From Pollenia angustigena (lineage: Eukaryota > Arthropoda > Insecta > Diptera > Polleniidae): a stretch of DNA of 64,000 nucleotides. Numbering within the stretch: position 1 is the first letter of the stretch; each line of letters begins with the position of its first letter. The position numbers and the translations under genes are program-made. This document shows positions 11,885-22,510 of this stretch, one piece after another. The DNA lies in assembly GCA_930367215.1 (NCBI GenBank), contig OV884058.1:203936208-204000207 (forward strand). Direction: 5' to 3'. Below the pieces are notes generated by a model. It did no database searches. It was given only the letters and a program-made list of their open reading frames with translations, and was not told where the DNA came from.

Positions 11885-13780
11885 TTCTCCCTATTAAAAT
11901 ATCAAAAATTTCAATATTGTAGTGGAAGCCAATAATTTAAAAAGCATATGTCAATAAATGGAAAAAAATGTTTCGTAAAAATAAATACAAAAAATAGGTT
12001 CGATTTTCGCCCCTTAAAAGTTCGCATTTTGAAAAAGTACTAAATTTATATTTGTACTAGCATACACCTGCTACTTCGTTAGCGTCTCCTTTTTCTTCGT
12101 GGACATATTTTTTTGCCAAAGTTTATTTTTATAAGTTTAAACTTGTTTAAATTCTAGCATTTAACCCGCTACTTTAGTAGAACCAAAAATCTAAAGAAAA
12201 AGGTCAAATTTCCCGTATTTCTTTTTTTTTTTTGGGTACTATATTTTTCCCCCATTAAAGTATCAAAAATTTCAGTATTGTAGTGGTAGCCCATAATTTA
12301 GTACGAATATGTCAATGAATGGAGGAAAATGTTTTGTAAAAAAAGTACCAAGTTACGATTTTCACCCCTTAAATGTTCGAATTCCGAAAAAGTACCAAAT
12401 TATTATACGTATTTTTTTGATAAGTTTCGAATGTGGTATGTATTAACCGAAAACGGCTTTGTGCAATTGTAAAAAAATCGCATTAAATGAACAGCAACAA
12501 ATACACTCACTTTCGGTCATGCAATCAAACTTGCGCAACCGCAAATATTCGCTGCTGGTTTGCAGTCATTCAAATAATGCACATAGTGCTTTCTTATATA
12601 TACAATCGTTAGCTTCGTTTTTTAATAATGATGTTTGTGTGTTCAGTGCGACAATGATTGTTTTGGTAAAGAAAAAAAATACAAACAAAAAAGCCAGAAA
12701 TGAAGCAATTATTACTCATGAAGACATTCAGCAGTTACTATGTAGTACAAGAAAAGAAATTTAAATGAAACTAAACGCACATATGTACAAACAATTTCCA
12801 TAGAAACAGACTTTTTTTCATCTTAAAAAGTACAGTAGTTCTGTATGTAGGTACAATGTATTCTTGTTATTGTTGTTTTTATTGTTGTTAATTTTAACAA
12901 AGCGTCTCATCGAGTGGACAATGACTACTTGAATGCAAAAGTATAAGAATTTGTTCATTTTGAATTTACACAGTTGTGTTAAATTGTGTGCGCCACAAAA
13001 ATGCAAATAAAGCACTTTCAATAAAAAACGAATGTACATGCAAAAATCAAATGTGTACGAAACGATGTAAAAATTACCAACGTTAAACTTTGTTTTGCAA
13101 GCAAAGAGTAAATGTAAATTTGAGCGTATGAATAAATCAAGAAAAATAGTGATTTTGCAGTTCTCTGGTATTAACTTTGTTTCTATGTTTATTGGTTCAA
13201 AAGATGGCAAAAAAGTACTAAAATTCAGATTTTACCCGTTTACTCCCTAATAGGACCGAATTTCAAAAAAGTACCAGACACCTGTCCGCTTATTACCTTT
13301 ATTTTGCATCTCTTTTAGTTTTGGCGATATAAGGTTCCCGTTTTTACCCCCTAAACATTCGAATTTCGAAAAATCGCGTCTTAGTGGATCGATTTGGGGA
13401 GTGACCAATCGCTAGTCCAAATTTCAAGTTTCTAGGGTCAGCGGCTTGGGCTGGGCGATGAGTCAGTCACTCACGCAACTCTTTTATATATATAGTTTTT
13501 TGAGATCAATTACGAATGTGATATCATTAAATTTCTGTTTGTGGCTTAAAAGATTGATTGGGCGACATACTTCCCAACTGTTCCGATTTTCAAAAAGTAC
13601 CAGACACCTGATATTTGGTTAGCGAGTTTATACGTTTTTACCCTTCTTTACTCCCTAAAAAATCGAATTTCCAAAAATCCCGTTCTAGTGGATCGAATTG
13701 GCGAGAGACTAAGTTCCGATCAAAACATTAACTTTGAAGCTTCAGGCGTTTAGGCCATGCTGTGATGATGAATCAGTAAA
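11885..13780 (+). repeat. GTACCAAA-type interspersed repeats, copies B-D
   Basis: Three successive partial copies: about 11885-12130, 12245-12439 continuing at 13176-13490, and 13500-13780. Shared blocks include CATTAAAGTATCAAAAATTT, GAATATGTCAATGAATGGA, GTTTATTGGTTCAAAAGAT and CCCGTCTTAGTGGATCGATT. The middle copy is interrupted by the hAT element at 12448-13167. They are in the same orientation as copy A at 2460. Class unknown. Confidence 0.6.
12448..13167. mobile_element. hobo-like hAT MITE inserted in the GTACCAAA repeat
   Basis: Its right end is TGCAGTTCTCTG (13156-13167), the inverse of the hobo terminus CAGAGAACTGCA; the left end CGAAAACGGCTT is a mutated form of the CAGAGAACGGCTT end of the 46865 copy. 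The 8-bp TSD GTATTAAC lies at 12440-12447 and 13168-13175. Interior sequence matches 46865-48197 in inverse orientation. It has no intact transposase. Confidence 0.85.
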
Positions 13781-14554
13781 GTTTTTAAAGTTTAAGCAAA
13801 AACCTTTTTTTAAGCTTCAAATATGGCTTACAAAAGAAGATTCGGCATATTTTTTGTGTGGCAAACTGTAATGGCTTTGCGAACCAAGCTGTAACGCAGC
13901 TTACTTTCCCAGCTGAGGTATGACTCAGTCTGTCCAGGGTCAATTCTAAGGTCTGCTTCTTTGAAATGAAACACGGGATGATTTCGTGTATGTTCGCTTA
14001 CAATAATTTTAACAAAGCTTTATTTACGAAATTTTAATCTACGCTAAATACTTAGAACTAAGACGGCCTTCGGCTGATTCGGCGTGGCTGTAGACGGGAA
14101 CGGGTGCTGAGGCAGCGTGATTCCGTGCACGTACGGCTGATGACGTTAGGAAACGGCTAGATGTTGTTGGCAGTAGGCGCGTACGGTAGAGTTCCGTGGG
14201 GCAGCGTTAAGTTACTGAGGATTCGATCTGGCAGAGAAGATAATAAACGGGTTTCGGTTACAGGTTGTTAGTATCTACATCTACGATCGAAACTATGCCG
14301 AGTACGGAGCATTCGGTGCGCCCCGTAGTTGGCTGTACACAAGACTAACTACTTCGAATAGTTGGGCCGAGCGCTTCGAACACAGGAGGATCTCGCAACC
14401 TCGGGTGTTCGGCTAACTATGGCCTCGGATAAGTCAGTGGCTGACGGTTGTCGGGCCATGGTGTGACTAACTAGGTATTTAATACTAGAAATGACTTAAA
14501 AATACTTCGGACACCACGAGAATTCGGAAGCCGTGGCGTTCGGCTAAATACGGT

Positions 14555-15190
14555 TTGGTTAAATTCAAGTTACCTAGTCAGGTTCGGTTAAATACGGGCT
14601 ACTTAATCAGGTTCGGTTAAATACGGGTTACTTAATTAGGTTCGGTTAAATACGGGCTACTTAATCAGGTTCGGTTAAATACTGTTTGTATTCAGTCGGC
14701 TACCGGCTGGTTCGTATTCACTACTGGTAAGAATACGTGGACTACTGGTTTGTATTCAGTCGGCTGCCGAATGAAATTCGGAGTCACCGGCAGTCGGCTG
14801 AACATGACTAATAATACGTTAAATACGGATTTGTATTTAGTCGGCTAAATACGGTTTGGGTTAATCAAGTTACTTAATCAGGTTCGGTTAAATACGGGCT
14901 ACTTAATCAGGTTCGGTTAAATACGGGTTACTTAATTAGGTTCGGTTAAATACGGGTTACTTAATCAGGTTCGGTTAAATACGGTTTATATTCAGTCGGC
15001 TACCGGCTGGTTCGTATTCACTACTGGTAAGAATACGTGGACTACTGGTTTGTATTCAGTCGGCTGCCGAATAAAATTCGGAGTCACCGGCAGTCGGCTG
15101 AACATGACTAATAATACGTTAAATACGGATTTGTATTTAGTCGGCTAAATACGGTTCGGGTTAATCAGGTTCGGTTAAATACAGTTTAGG
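14555..15190 (+). repeat. Two-level minisatellite inside the LTR
   Basis: A 29-bp unit (AGGTTCGGTTAAATACGGGC plus TACTTAATC) is repeated three to four times at 14578-14690 and again at 14880-14990. Each block is followed by a nearly identical ~150-bp segment beginning TTCAGTCGGCTACCGGCTGG, so the whole ~300-bp assembly is itself duplicated in tandem. Confidence 0.8.
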
Positions 15191-15194
15191 TGAA

Positions 15195-15590
15195 TACGTG
15201 TAGAATACTTCGGACACCAAGAGAATTCGGGAGCCTTGGCGTTCGGCTAACTACTTCGTAAATACTTCGGACACCAAGGGATTTCGGGAGCCTTGGCGTT
15301 CGGCTAACTACTTCGTAAATACTTCGGACACCAAGAGATTTCAGGAGCCTTGGCGTTCGGCTAACTACTTCGTAAATACTACGGACACCAAGAGATTTCG
15401 GGAGCCTTGGTGTTCGGCTAACTACTTCGGACACCAAGAGAATTCGGGAGCCTTGGCGTTCGGCTAACTACTTCGGCTAAATACTTCGGACACCAAGAGA
15501 ATTCGGGAGCCCTGGCGTTCGGCTAACTACTTCGTAAATATTTCGGACACCACGAGAATTGGGGAGCCGTGATGTTCGACTAACTACTAA
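15195..15590 (+). repeat. 57-bp tandem array inside the LTR
   Basis: About seven units of AATACTTCGGACACCAAGAG, TTTCGGGAGCCTTGGCG and TTCGGCTAACTACTTCGTA. Because 57 is divisible by three, the minus strand shows a spurious open frame with a 19-residue repeat. Some units are shortened. CCAAG and CTTGG form a small inverted repeat in each unit. Confidence 0.8.
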
Positions 15591-15842
15591 CTACGATCTA
15601 CTTACTAACTAGCGAGAGTAAATACTGGGGTTGATGGCAATATCTACTCTCCTTGTTCTGAGCAAAACCTTGTCTATTTATTCAAAAATAAAATAAACTA
15701 AATGAGAATTATACGGTAAAAAGGTTATGTAGGTAAATAGTAAGGGTATTCATAGTTGTGAGTAAAATAATAAGGGTATTCAAGGTTATTATAATTTATG
15801 ATGTTAAATGTAGGGTTAATTTGTAACGTCACGTTACAAAGC

Positions 15843-16703
15843 ATAAACTATAAATTGTTATTTAAAGCTTGCTTTTACTAGAGGAAATAAAATATATAAT
15901 AGCAGGGGTGGGCACGTACTCTTTTCGGTAATAAAATTCGGCTTGAGCGAAGCGACGTTTTTTAGTTTCACACAAAAACTACAAAACCAAAAACTTATTT
16001 CCATTTGGTACTTCTTTGTTGTTACATATTTTATTTTTTAACGTTTGGTATCGTAGTACAGATTTTAGAAATTAAAATCGTATTAATTTCTTAAATAAAT
16101 ACGAGGCTTATTTTAAGGCACTTTGTTCCAATTATTTGTCAACATTATTTTTTATTGTCATTTGTCATTGTATTATTCTCACAAAAGATCATATTGGTCT
16201 CTTGGTAAGGGTGTGAAGATTGACTTCGAACCAGCCTTTCCACCTAACCTTACCTGTGTTATTGTTTACACTGCGAAGTTCGGGATTTGGCTTCGAAAAA
16301 ACATGAGCCTAATTTAAAAATTTGTTTCTGTAGAAGACGATGCCTTTTATACATGAACCTTTTTCAAAGAAAGTATCTAACAAGTTTCAAAGAAATAAAT
16401 CAATCTAATAAACATTTCTTAGTTAGCAACATTTCAGCAAGAAATAAATTATGGCAATATTAAATAAAGAAATTCGAAAATCGAAATCGAAAAAAAAACA
16501 ACGAAAGAATTGTATATCAATCATGTTTTCAACGAAAAAAAACTTAACCATACAAATAACTTTGTTGTGTTAAACACATATTTTTGTTAAAATTAAAAAT
16601 CTACTTCATTAAATAAATATTTTTGTTCTACAAGGAGTACCAAATACAATTAAAAAATAACTAACTTTTCACAAGCTTTTTAATCTTTACATACAATATA
16701 CTT
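15843..16703. other. AT-rich DNA 3' of SDR copy 2, no gene
   Basis: No open frame with recognisable similarity was found. From about 16667 the sequence TTTCACAAGCTTTTTAAT is shared with the region 3' of SDR copy 3, marking the downstream edge of the duplicated segment. Confidence 0.4.
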
Positions 16704-16721
16704 TTTATTAAATTTATTCTC

Positions 16722-17863
16722 TCAATAATTCATGTAAACGGTTGGCTTTATTTCTTTCATGCCATCAACATTGCAGATGTAAATGCCACCATTTTTGGCC
16801 AATTCAATAGCATTCATCATGTGTACAGCACAATGTTCGGGTGTTTGCATTTTGGTATCCATAACCATTTTCCACATTTCCTCGTTATGTGGTACCCATT
16901 TCATCCAATTCATGTCACGCTTATTCATCAATTCGGTGGAGGTCATGCCAGGGCATATGCACAAGAAAGCCACACCAGTTTTGTTATAATAATGTTCGTG
17001 CTTTAAAAATTAAATGAAACGTATTTATTATCGTTATTTAGTTACAATATTTTTATAAAACCTTACCGCCATTGATTTAGTAAATCCTACTACACCATGT
17101 TTGGCAGCTGAATAAACACTGAAAGCTGGTCCAGCTTCTAAGCCATAAACAGAGGAGATGTTCACTACAACACCACCTTTGCCTGATTGGGTCTTGTCCA
17201 TGAAGGGCATGAACAAAAGGGTGGTATTTATTAGGCCAGTCTAAGATGTTATAAAAAGGTAAGCAAATATTAATAACATAAAGAAATCGTGAAAATCGTT
17301 TAGCTTTTATATGTATAAAAATATGATTATATGATTCCAAAAATAATTTATTTTAAATGGATATTCAAAAACTCCGACACTATGATTTAAGTTTTTCTGT
17401 AATTTTTTCTTAGAATTTCATGCATTTTTAGAAAAAAGAAATTCAAGAACTTACCAAATTAACAGCCACTGTTGTTTCAATATCCTTATCGGCTAAAACA
17501 CCAGCACCGTTTATTAAAACATCGACATGGCCAACGTGATCAACAACTTGTTTCACTGCCTTAACAATACTCGAATAATCTGCAATATTCACTTGGACAA
17601 ACATTACCTTTGTGGCGCTATTAAGAGCCTGAAGTTTTTTAAGCATTTCAACATTTTCCATACGACCGCAAACAACTAAACACTGATAAATACAAAATTT
17701 TTGTATACAATTTTTATGTTGATTGATTCTCTTGTTAGATCATATTTTTCTTTGTTATTAGACTCACTTTAATTGGTTTCTTCATCATCATTTGGCAGAC
17801 TTGGTAACCAATGCCACTGAAGCCTCCAACATAAACAACATGTTTATTAGTCCAGTTAAACAT
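16722..17863 (-). CDS. Short-chain dehydrogenase/reductase, ADH/Fbp2-like, copy 2
   Basis: Exons on the minus strand are 17863-17768, 17682-17455, 17240-17067 and 17000-16722, giving 258 residues ending VYMNY. Splice sites are intact GT-AG. GGFSGIG (13-19), N107, S138, Y151 and K155 are present; residue 38 is Gly. The protein appears identical to copy 3 and differs from copy 1 in exon 4 only. Intron 2 lacks about 40 bp found in copies 1 and 3. AATAAA signals follow the stop at 16718-16713 and 16709-16704. The likely role is an NAD(P)-linked oxidoreductase, possibly fat-body expressed as known relatives are; expression and substrate are inference. Confidence 0.93.
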
Positions 17864-17914
17864 TTTGCAGAATATTTGGTATTGCTGATGGTTTTCTAAG
17901 AGCGTTTACAGTGA

Positions 17915-17951
17915 AACTGTTGTTAGAAATTAAGAAAGTTTTGTTTTTATA
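17915..17951 (-). promoter_or_regulatory. TATA box and initiator of SDR copy 2
   Basis: TATAAAAA occupies 17951-17944 on the minus strand, one base different from the TATAAAAG of copies 1 and 3. The ACAGTT initiator lies at 17920-17915. Spacing matches the other copies. Confidence 0.55.
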
Positions 17952-18189
17952 TGTTTTCTAAAATTTCTAAAATGCATCTGAAGATTTGCATTTTTTTATT
18001 TTGTTTGTTTTCGAAGTGATAAGCTGCCAGTTTAGCACATTAAAACGTTATAAAATATTAAATGTTACGGTTGAATTTAATTAAACTGACCCAACGATAT
18101 TTTTATTTCGTTTTTGAACAGTGCATTAATTAGATAATTAGAAGACACAGGGTATCTGCTTATACACAAAATATAAATAAGTAAATATC

Positions 18190-18780
18190 TTTAGTATTTA
18201 TAACTTCGAGTAATTCAATAACTTGAATAATTTAAATAATTTTATCCATGGATGCAATGTAAAAACGCCGATTACGTCTTACAGTGGCTTGGACGAAACG
18301 CCAATACCTTTAATGGAGGGTGTACTGTATATAGAGGTGGATTTGGGCTACAGCTCCAGAATACCAGCCAAGGATCCAAACACCTTGGTATATTCCCCGA
18401 GAGAACGTCGATTATAGAGTTTATAGAGTGTATAGGGTGGCTTCGGGTTTTAGCGCTTAAATATCAACCAAGTATCCAAAAAACTTGGTGATATTATAAA
18501 GGCTGGAAAGATAACCAGAAAAAGGCACAAATATTTAAACGAAAGAAAAGCACTTCTAACCATATAAAAACACTTTCCTGTTTTTTCCAAAAACATTATA
18601 AAATTTCCATTTATTTTTATTAACAAAATATTAAATTTGCACAATAATTAATTAAACTACAAAAAAAAATCTGAATTTACTAATTTAATTGAAAAAACCG
18701 AGTACAAAACAAAAGAGCCGTCCAATATGGCTTTCAAACAACGATTCGACTTCAGTTACAAGAAGGAAAATTAACATAAA
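18190..18780. other. Unrecognised less AT-rich stretch
   Basis: Plus-strand frames of 64 and 79 codons overlap at 18223-18491, around GGATCCAAACACCTTGGTAT, and a ~100-bp imperfect direct repeat of GCTACAGCTCCAGAATACCA and later GGGTTTTAGCGCTTAAATAT is suggested. I recognise no protein here. It may be a fragment of an untyped repeat. Confidence 0.25.
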
Positions 18781-18814
18781 ATACACACAAATTTAAGAAA
18801 AATTTTAAATATAA

Positions 18815-19607
18815 TAAAGGGTGATTTTTTAAGAGCTATAGGAAAGTTTAAAAAAAACAGAAAAATGCATGAAATCTCTATTTCAATCGATAGTACGGTC
18901 CATATAATGTAATGTTTGGAGATTATTTCATGCAAATGTTGACGGTGACTGCGCCTCAAATGGTCCATCCGCTTAGTCCAATTTTGGCATACTCTTTCCA
19001 ACATTTCGGCGGTATCTCATGAATAAATGCTTCAATGTTGTCTTCCAATGCGTCAATTGAAGCGGGCATGTGTGTTTAAAGGCGTTAAATCGCACGATCT
19101 AGGCGGACAATTGACCGGTCCCAAACGTGAAATAAAATGTTCACCGAACTCGCCTCTCCATAAGTCCATTGTTAAGCGTGCTGTGTGGCATGTGGCACCG
19201 TCTTGTTGAAACCACATGTCATGCAAGTCAAGCTCTTGCATTTTGGGCAAAAAAAAGTTGGATATCATCTCACGGTAGCGCTCACCATTCACAGTTACGT
19301 TACGATTCGCATCATCTTTGAAGAAGTACGGTCCAATGATGCCACCAGCCCATAAACCGCACCAAACTGTGACTTTTTCTAGATGCATTGGTAGTTCTTG
19401 CAATGCTTCTGGCTGATCTTCACTCCAAAATCGACAATTCTGCTTATTAACGTACCCATTGAGCCAAAAATGAGATTCGTCGCTGAACAAAAAAAGTGAT
19501 CGCTGAACTTTCTTAACAGAGCACGCATTTTGATAATAAAATTCAATAATTTGCAAGCGTTGTTCGTTTGTAGTTACAGTTTTTTTATTTAAATCAGTTG
19601 TAGCCAA
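18815..19607 (-). pseudogene. Mariner/Tc1-superfamily transposase, internally deleted
   Basis: The minus-strand frame 19607-19053 begins with the usual start MATTDLNKKTVTTNEQRLQI, then jumps from the N-terminal helix-turn-helix region straight to the catalytic core FLFSDESHFWLNG; about 120 residues are missing. The core has D (SDESHF), D (FQQDGATCHTA) and D (PPRSCDLTPL), with 36 residues between the second and third. After LTPL about a dozen codons are lost; the frame then shifts, and the C-terminal piece LERVCQNWTKRMDHLRR lies at 18980-18910. The 3' terminal repeat AGGGTGATTTTTTAAGAGCT begins near 18818 after TA. No matching 5' TIR is visible beyond 19607, so the 5' end is also gone. The element cannot be active. 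Confidence 0.85.
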
Positions 19608-20053
19608 AAGTTGATTTACATAACAATATATAGCAGTTACTTACCAGAGAATGACAACAAGTACCCATAAGAATAATATGCAGAGGTATTTACCCACTCT
19701 TTTCGTTATTGTGTATACACATATTTATAACGCAAATAATAACAACAGCTATGGTTGTGCGTTCAAAAAAGTATGGTTATTACCAGAGTATGAAAACAAA
19801 CAAAACATTTCGTAAACGTTTGCAAAATGCACAAAACTATTCAATATTTTTTAATTGTATTGAGCAAAACAAAAACTTTTCAAGTGTCAAAGAGAGAAAA
19901 CGAAACAATTGGCTTTCCAATCATGTGCATTTTTTAATTTACCGTTACAATTGTACATCTGAGTACAAAACAAATAGAGAAACGTTTTGTTTTGAGTAAT
20001 TGATTTAGTTCTTGTTTGGTTTTTGTAGTGGCGTAACAAGAGTAAAATTCACA

Positions 20054-20324
20054 ATGCCTCGTCCAAAAAATGATTTGTTACGGACTTTTTTTGAAGCTAT
20101 AAATGAAAAGCATGTTATTTGCAAAAATGAAAAGTGTAATAATACATTATTAAGTATACCTACATGCTGGAAACTTGGAGCGACATTTAAAAACTTCCAC
20201 AGTAGTCTTTATGACAGTTACCTTCAAAAAAAAAGGCAGTGGTGTTTTGAATAGATTAAAAAGTGACACAGTTAAATTGTCTTGTACAGTCAACAAAAGA
20301 CATTTACAAATGGCGTTAATAGAG
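20054..20324 (+). pseudogene. hAT transposase N-terminus (BED-finger-like)
   Basis: Starting MPRPKNDLLRTFFEAINEKH, it has a CKNEKC pair followed by a region ending FHSSLYDSYLQK, which resembles the BED zinc finger that opens hAT transposases. An indel in the A-run at 20226-20234 shifts the frame; coding sense continues as GSGVLNRLKSDTVKL in the next frame until a MITE-like insertion cuts it at 20325. It sits centrally between Hermes-like TIRs, as expected for the element's own gene. Assignment as BED finger is moderate; pseudogene status is clear. Confidence 0.6.
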
Positions 20325-20784
20325 TTTGGACTGGTCCTATTATTTGCAGGGTATAAGCTATAGCTAACAGAAATTTTATTTATATCTACATGTACATTCA
20401 AAAAGAAGAACCCTGCAAATAATAAGACCAGTCCAAACACGCGTGTAAAGAGTAGTCCACAAGGGACCAGGACTAGTCCAAAACTAACCCAAACGTATGG
20501 AAAAACCCTGGTCTATTTAACATTACGATGTCCTAGGAGAGGACCATATAACCCACCTTTGGACCACTAAGGAGTAGTTTTAAACCTACTCCATGGTGTA
20601 CACAAGAGGATTAGTTTTGAAGTCGTTTAAAAACGAAAGTATGTCGTTAAAAAACGAAGACATGTCGTCTCACTACAAACACTTTTTAACAATGACATGG
20701 TCCATGCTTGCATTACATCGGACCAGTCCATGGAGTAGTCCATTTTATCAAAATGGATCAGGTGGTCCAATTTTATTTGCAGGG
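20325..20784. mobile_element. CCCTGCAAAT-type MITE inserted in the hAT element
   Basis: The main copy is 20411-20784: it starts CCCTGCAAATAATAAGACCA and ends TTTTATTTGCAGGG, closely matching 48876-49236 throughout. A 27-bp inverted piece of the same terminus lies at 20325-20351, so the insertion has an extra outward end separated by about 60 bp. No firm TSD could be read. Superfamily unknown. Confidence 0.7.
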
Positions 20785-20963
20785 AATGAATATACAAATA
20801 CACATTGGCAGCGTTTACCTTTACATATTCATATTTAGCTTGGTATGGGTATTGGTATGTATGTGTATGGTTTTGAACTTTACCCATACATGTCCATACA
20901 TAATTTTTCACTAATATTGAAAGAGTACTTAAAATGATACTTTTGTCATTCTCTGGTACTTAC

Positions 20964-21398
20964 CCTTTTAAAGAACTTGCTTTGGCTGTAATTTACATAT
21001 ATTCCTGGGCCCACGAACGTATGTTCGTATGCTTTTGATGTACAAATAATATAGAAAACAAAACTTTTCCTAACTTTTTTTTGCGATTCGATAGCATTTA
21101 AGTAGCTCTATGTTTAGTGCAAAAGATGGATTTCATCGAGTTTAAGTTTTCATAATGATAGTTATAAATATGTGGTCACGAACGTACGCAAAATAGAAGT
21201 ATGGCTGACAGCAGTGAAATGTAAAAACTTGCGTAATGGAACGGAATATTCAAAAGTGATTAATTAACTTTAAAAGTGTGTTAATGTACGTCTCCATCCA
21301 GTATTTACAAAATAAAATAACTCTCCCGGTTTTTGTTTATTTGGCTTATGTACCATGCACTTTCCCATAAATATCTTCAAATTACCTTAACAAACTAC
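20964..21398. other. No gene recognised
   Basis: AT-rich sequence with no open frame of note. Two similar ACGAACGTA words (21014 and 21179) are the only visible repeat. Confidence 0.3.
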
Positions 21399-21690
21399 AT
21401 TCAACATTTTTCATTTTTCGAATTTATTCTATGAGCTAAATTTCAGTTATGTATTTTATAAAGCTTTTTTTTGTAATAGTTCTATTCCTACAATTTTTCA
21501 GAAATGACTTTGCTTTCCAACGGAAGGCTAAGGTAAAATGTAAAAAGAAAATACAATATAATAGTCTGGTAGTGTATAAAGTCATTTCTGAAAAATTGTA
21601 GGAATAGAACTATTACAAAAAAAAGCTTTATAAAATACATAACTGAAATTTAGCTCATAGAATAAATTCGAAAAATGAAAAATGTTGAAT
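21399..21690. repeat. Perfect 113-bp inverted repeat with 66-bp spacer
   Basis: 21399-21511 and 21578-21690 are exact reverse complements, without an indel or mismatch that I can see. The spacer includes CCAACGGAAGGCTAAGG. It is a recent inverted duplication; no TSD or terminal motif points to a transposon. The right arm runs into a 98-codon frame (21675-21971, MKNVEYNIKL start) of unknown meaning. Confidence 0.9.
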
Positions 21691-22083
21691 ATAATATAAA
21701 GTTACCTTCGGAAGGAAATAATTCCCAGTTTCTATTTCTTAACAAACTACTTAATACTTTTTTCACAATTGATTGTAATGGAGAGATTATAAGGAAAGAG
21801 TGTAAACATAACATATATTTTGCATGTAAAATAATGCCGCTATTGCGGCTCTCCACTGAACTCAGTTTGGTCGTATTGGAGTCAACCCAACTTATGCACA
21901 ACCAAACTCATTTTAGGTATTGTGATACCCAAATGTTTTTAGTTGAGTTTGCTAAAAAGTTGCCAACATAAAATATCGATTTACCATCTTTAAATATAAC
22001 ATTTGACAAGTGAAAATTTTATAAAATTAAATAATTTTTTAAACAAAGTATTTTTAATTGTTGTGTTGAATTAAAAGTATTTA

Positions 22084-22321
22084 CACAGAAAAAATTCTAC
22101 AAAATTTTTCACTAATTAAAGCATTAATCAAAAATAAAATCAGTTTTAAAAAAAAATATAATTAAGTGAATTAAAAGTTTAATCAAGTGAATTAAACGTT
22201 TAATCAATTTAATTAAACGTTTAATTGATAGTATTAATTTGTTTACTGGTGCAAATTTAATTAATTTTTTTAATTAATATCACAATTTTTTTAATTAAAA
22301 TCTATTTTTATTTTTTATGTG
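22084..22321. mobile_element. Small TA-flanked MITE
   Basis: Ends read CACAGAAAAAATT and (inward from the right) CACATAAAAAATAAA, each next to TA. The centre is an AT-rich chain of AATTAAACGTTTAATT palindromes. The call rests on weak TIRs. Confidence 0.4.
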
Positions 22322-22510
22322 TATAATTTATATTAGTGCCGATTTATTTAATGTGATGAAAAGGAAAACTCTTGTATAGATGCGCTACGGACAACACAAA
22401 TTCGTGATGATTCCAACCCTCTTGAACTTCCCAGTGCGAAGTAAGAACTTATCATAAGAAACAAAACTTTCTTGTGCCTGATGAGTTCTTCTGGTTGGCG
22501 TAGCTGTTGG

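Larger units (their letters stand above)
13890..15838 (-). mobile_element. Candidate solo LTR (1949 bp) with 4-bp TSD
   Basis: Ends are TGTAACG...CGTTACA, an inverted TG..CA pair, flanked by AAGC at 13886-13889 and 15839-15842. That fits LTR ends with a 4-bp TSD, as in many Ty3/gypsy elements, and no internal retrotransposon region adjoins, so it reads as a solo LTR. The minus strand is the likelier sense: a long repeat-rich U3, then an AATAAA near 14008-14013 about 120 bp from the end. It is more GC-rich than its surroundings. A large TIR-bearing satellite unit is the alternative. Confidence 0.65.
19645..20955 (+). mobile_element. Hermes/hobo-like hAT element, internally deleted
   Basis: Left end CAGAGAATGACAACAAGTAC and right end (read inward) CAGAGAATGACAAAAGTATC form the TIRs; the left one is close to the Hermes terminus. 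The flanking octamers are TTACTTAC (19637-19644) and GTACTTAC (20956-20963), 7 of 8 identical and fitting the hAT target pattern nTnnnnAn. It carries the N-terminal part of a transposase (20054-20324) and a later insertion at 20325-20784. The catalytic and C-terminal parts are missing. Confidence 0.85.

Noticed and set aside
12818..13210. 130-codon minus-strand frame
   Set aside because: It crosses the end of the hobo-like MITE and its TSD, so it cannot be one gene; poly-Asn comes from an AAC/AAT-rich repeat.
15186..15437. 83-codon frame with a 19-residue repeat
   Set aside because: It is a by-product of a 57-bp minisatellite inside the solo LTR.
21675..21971. 98-codon frame running out of the perfect inverted repeat
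   Set aside because: Its first part is palindromic DNA, it has no recognised motif, and an overlapping frame of similar length exists on the other strand.
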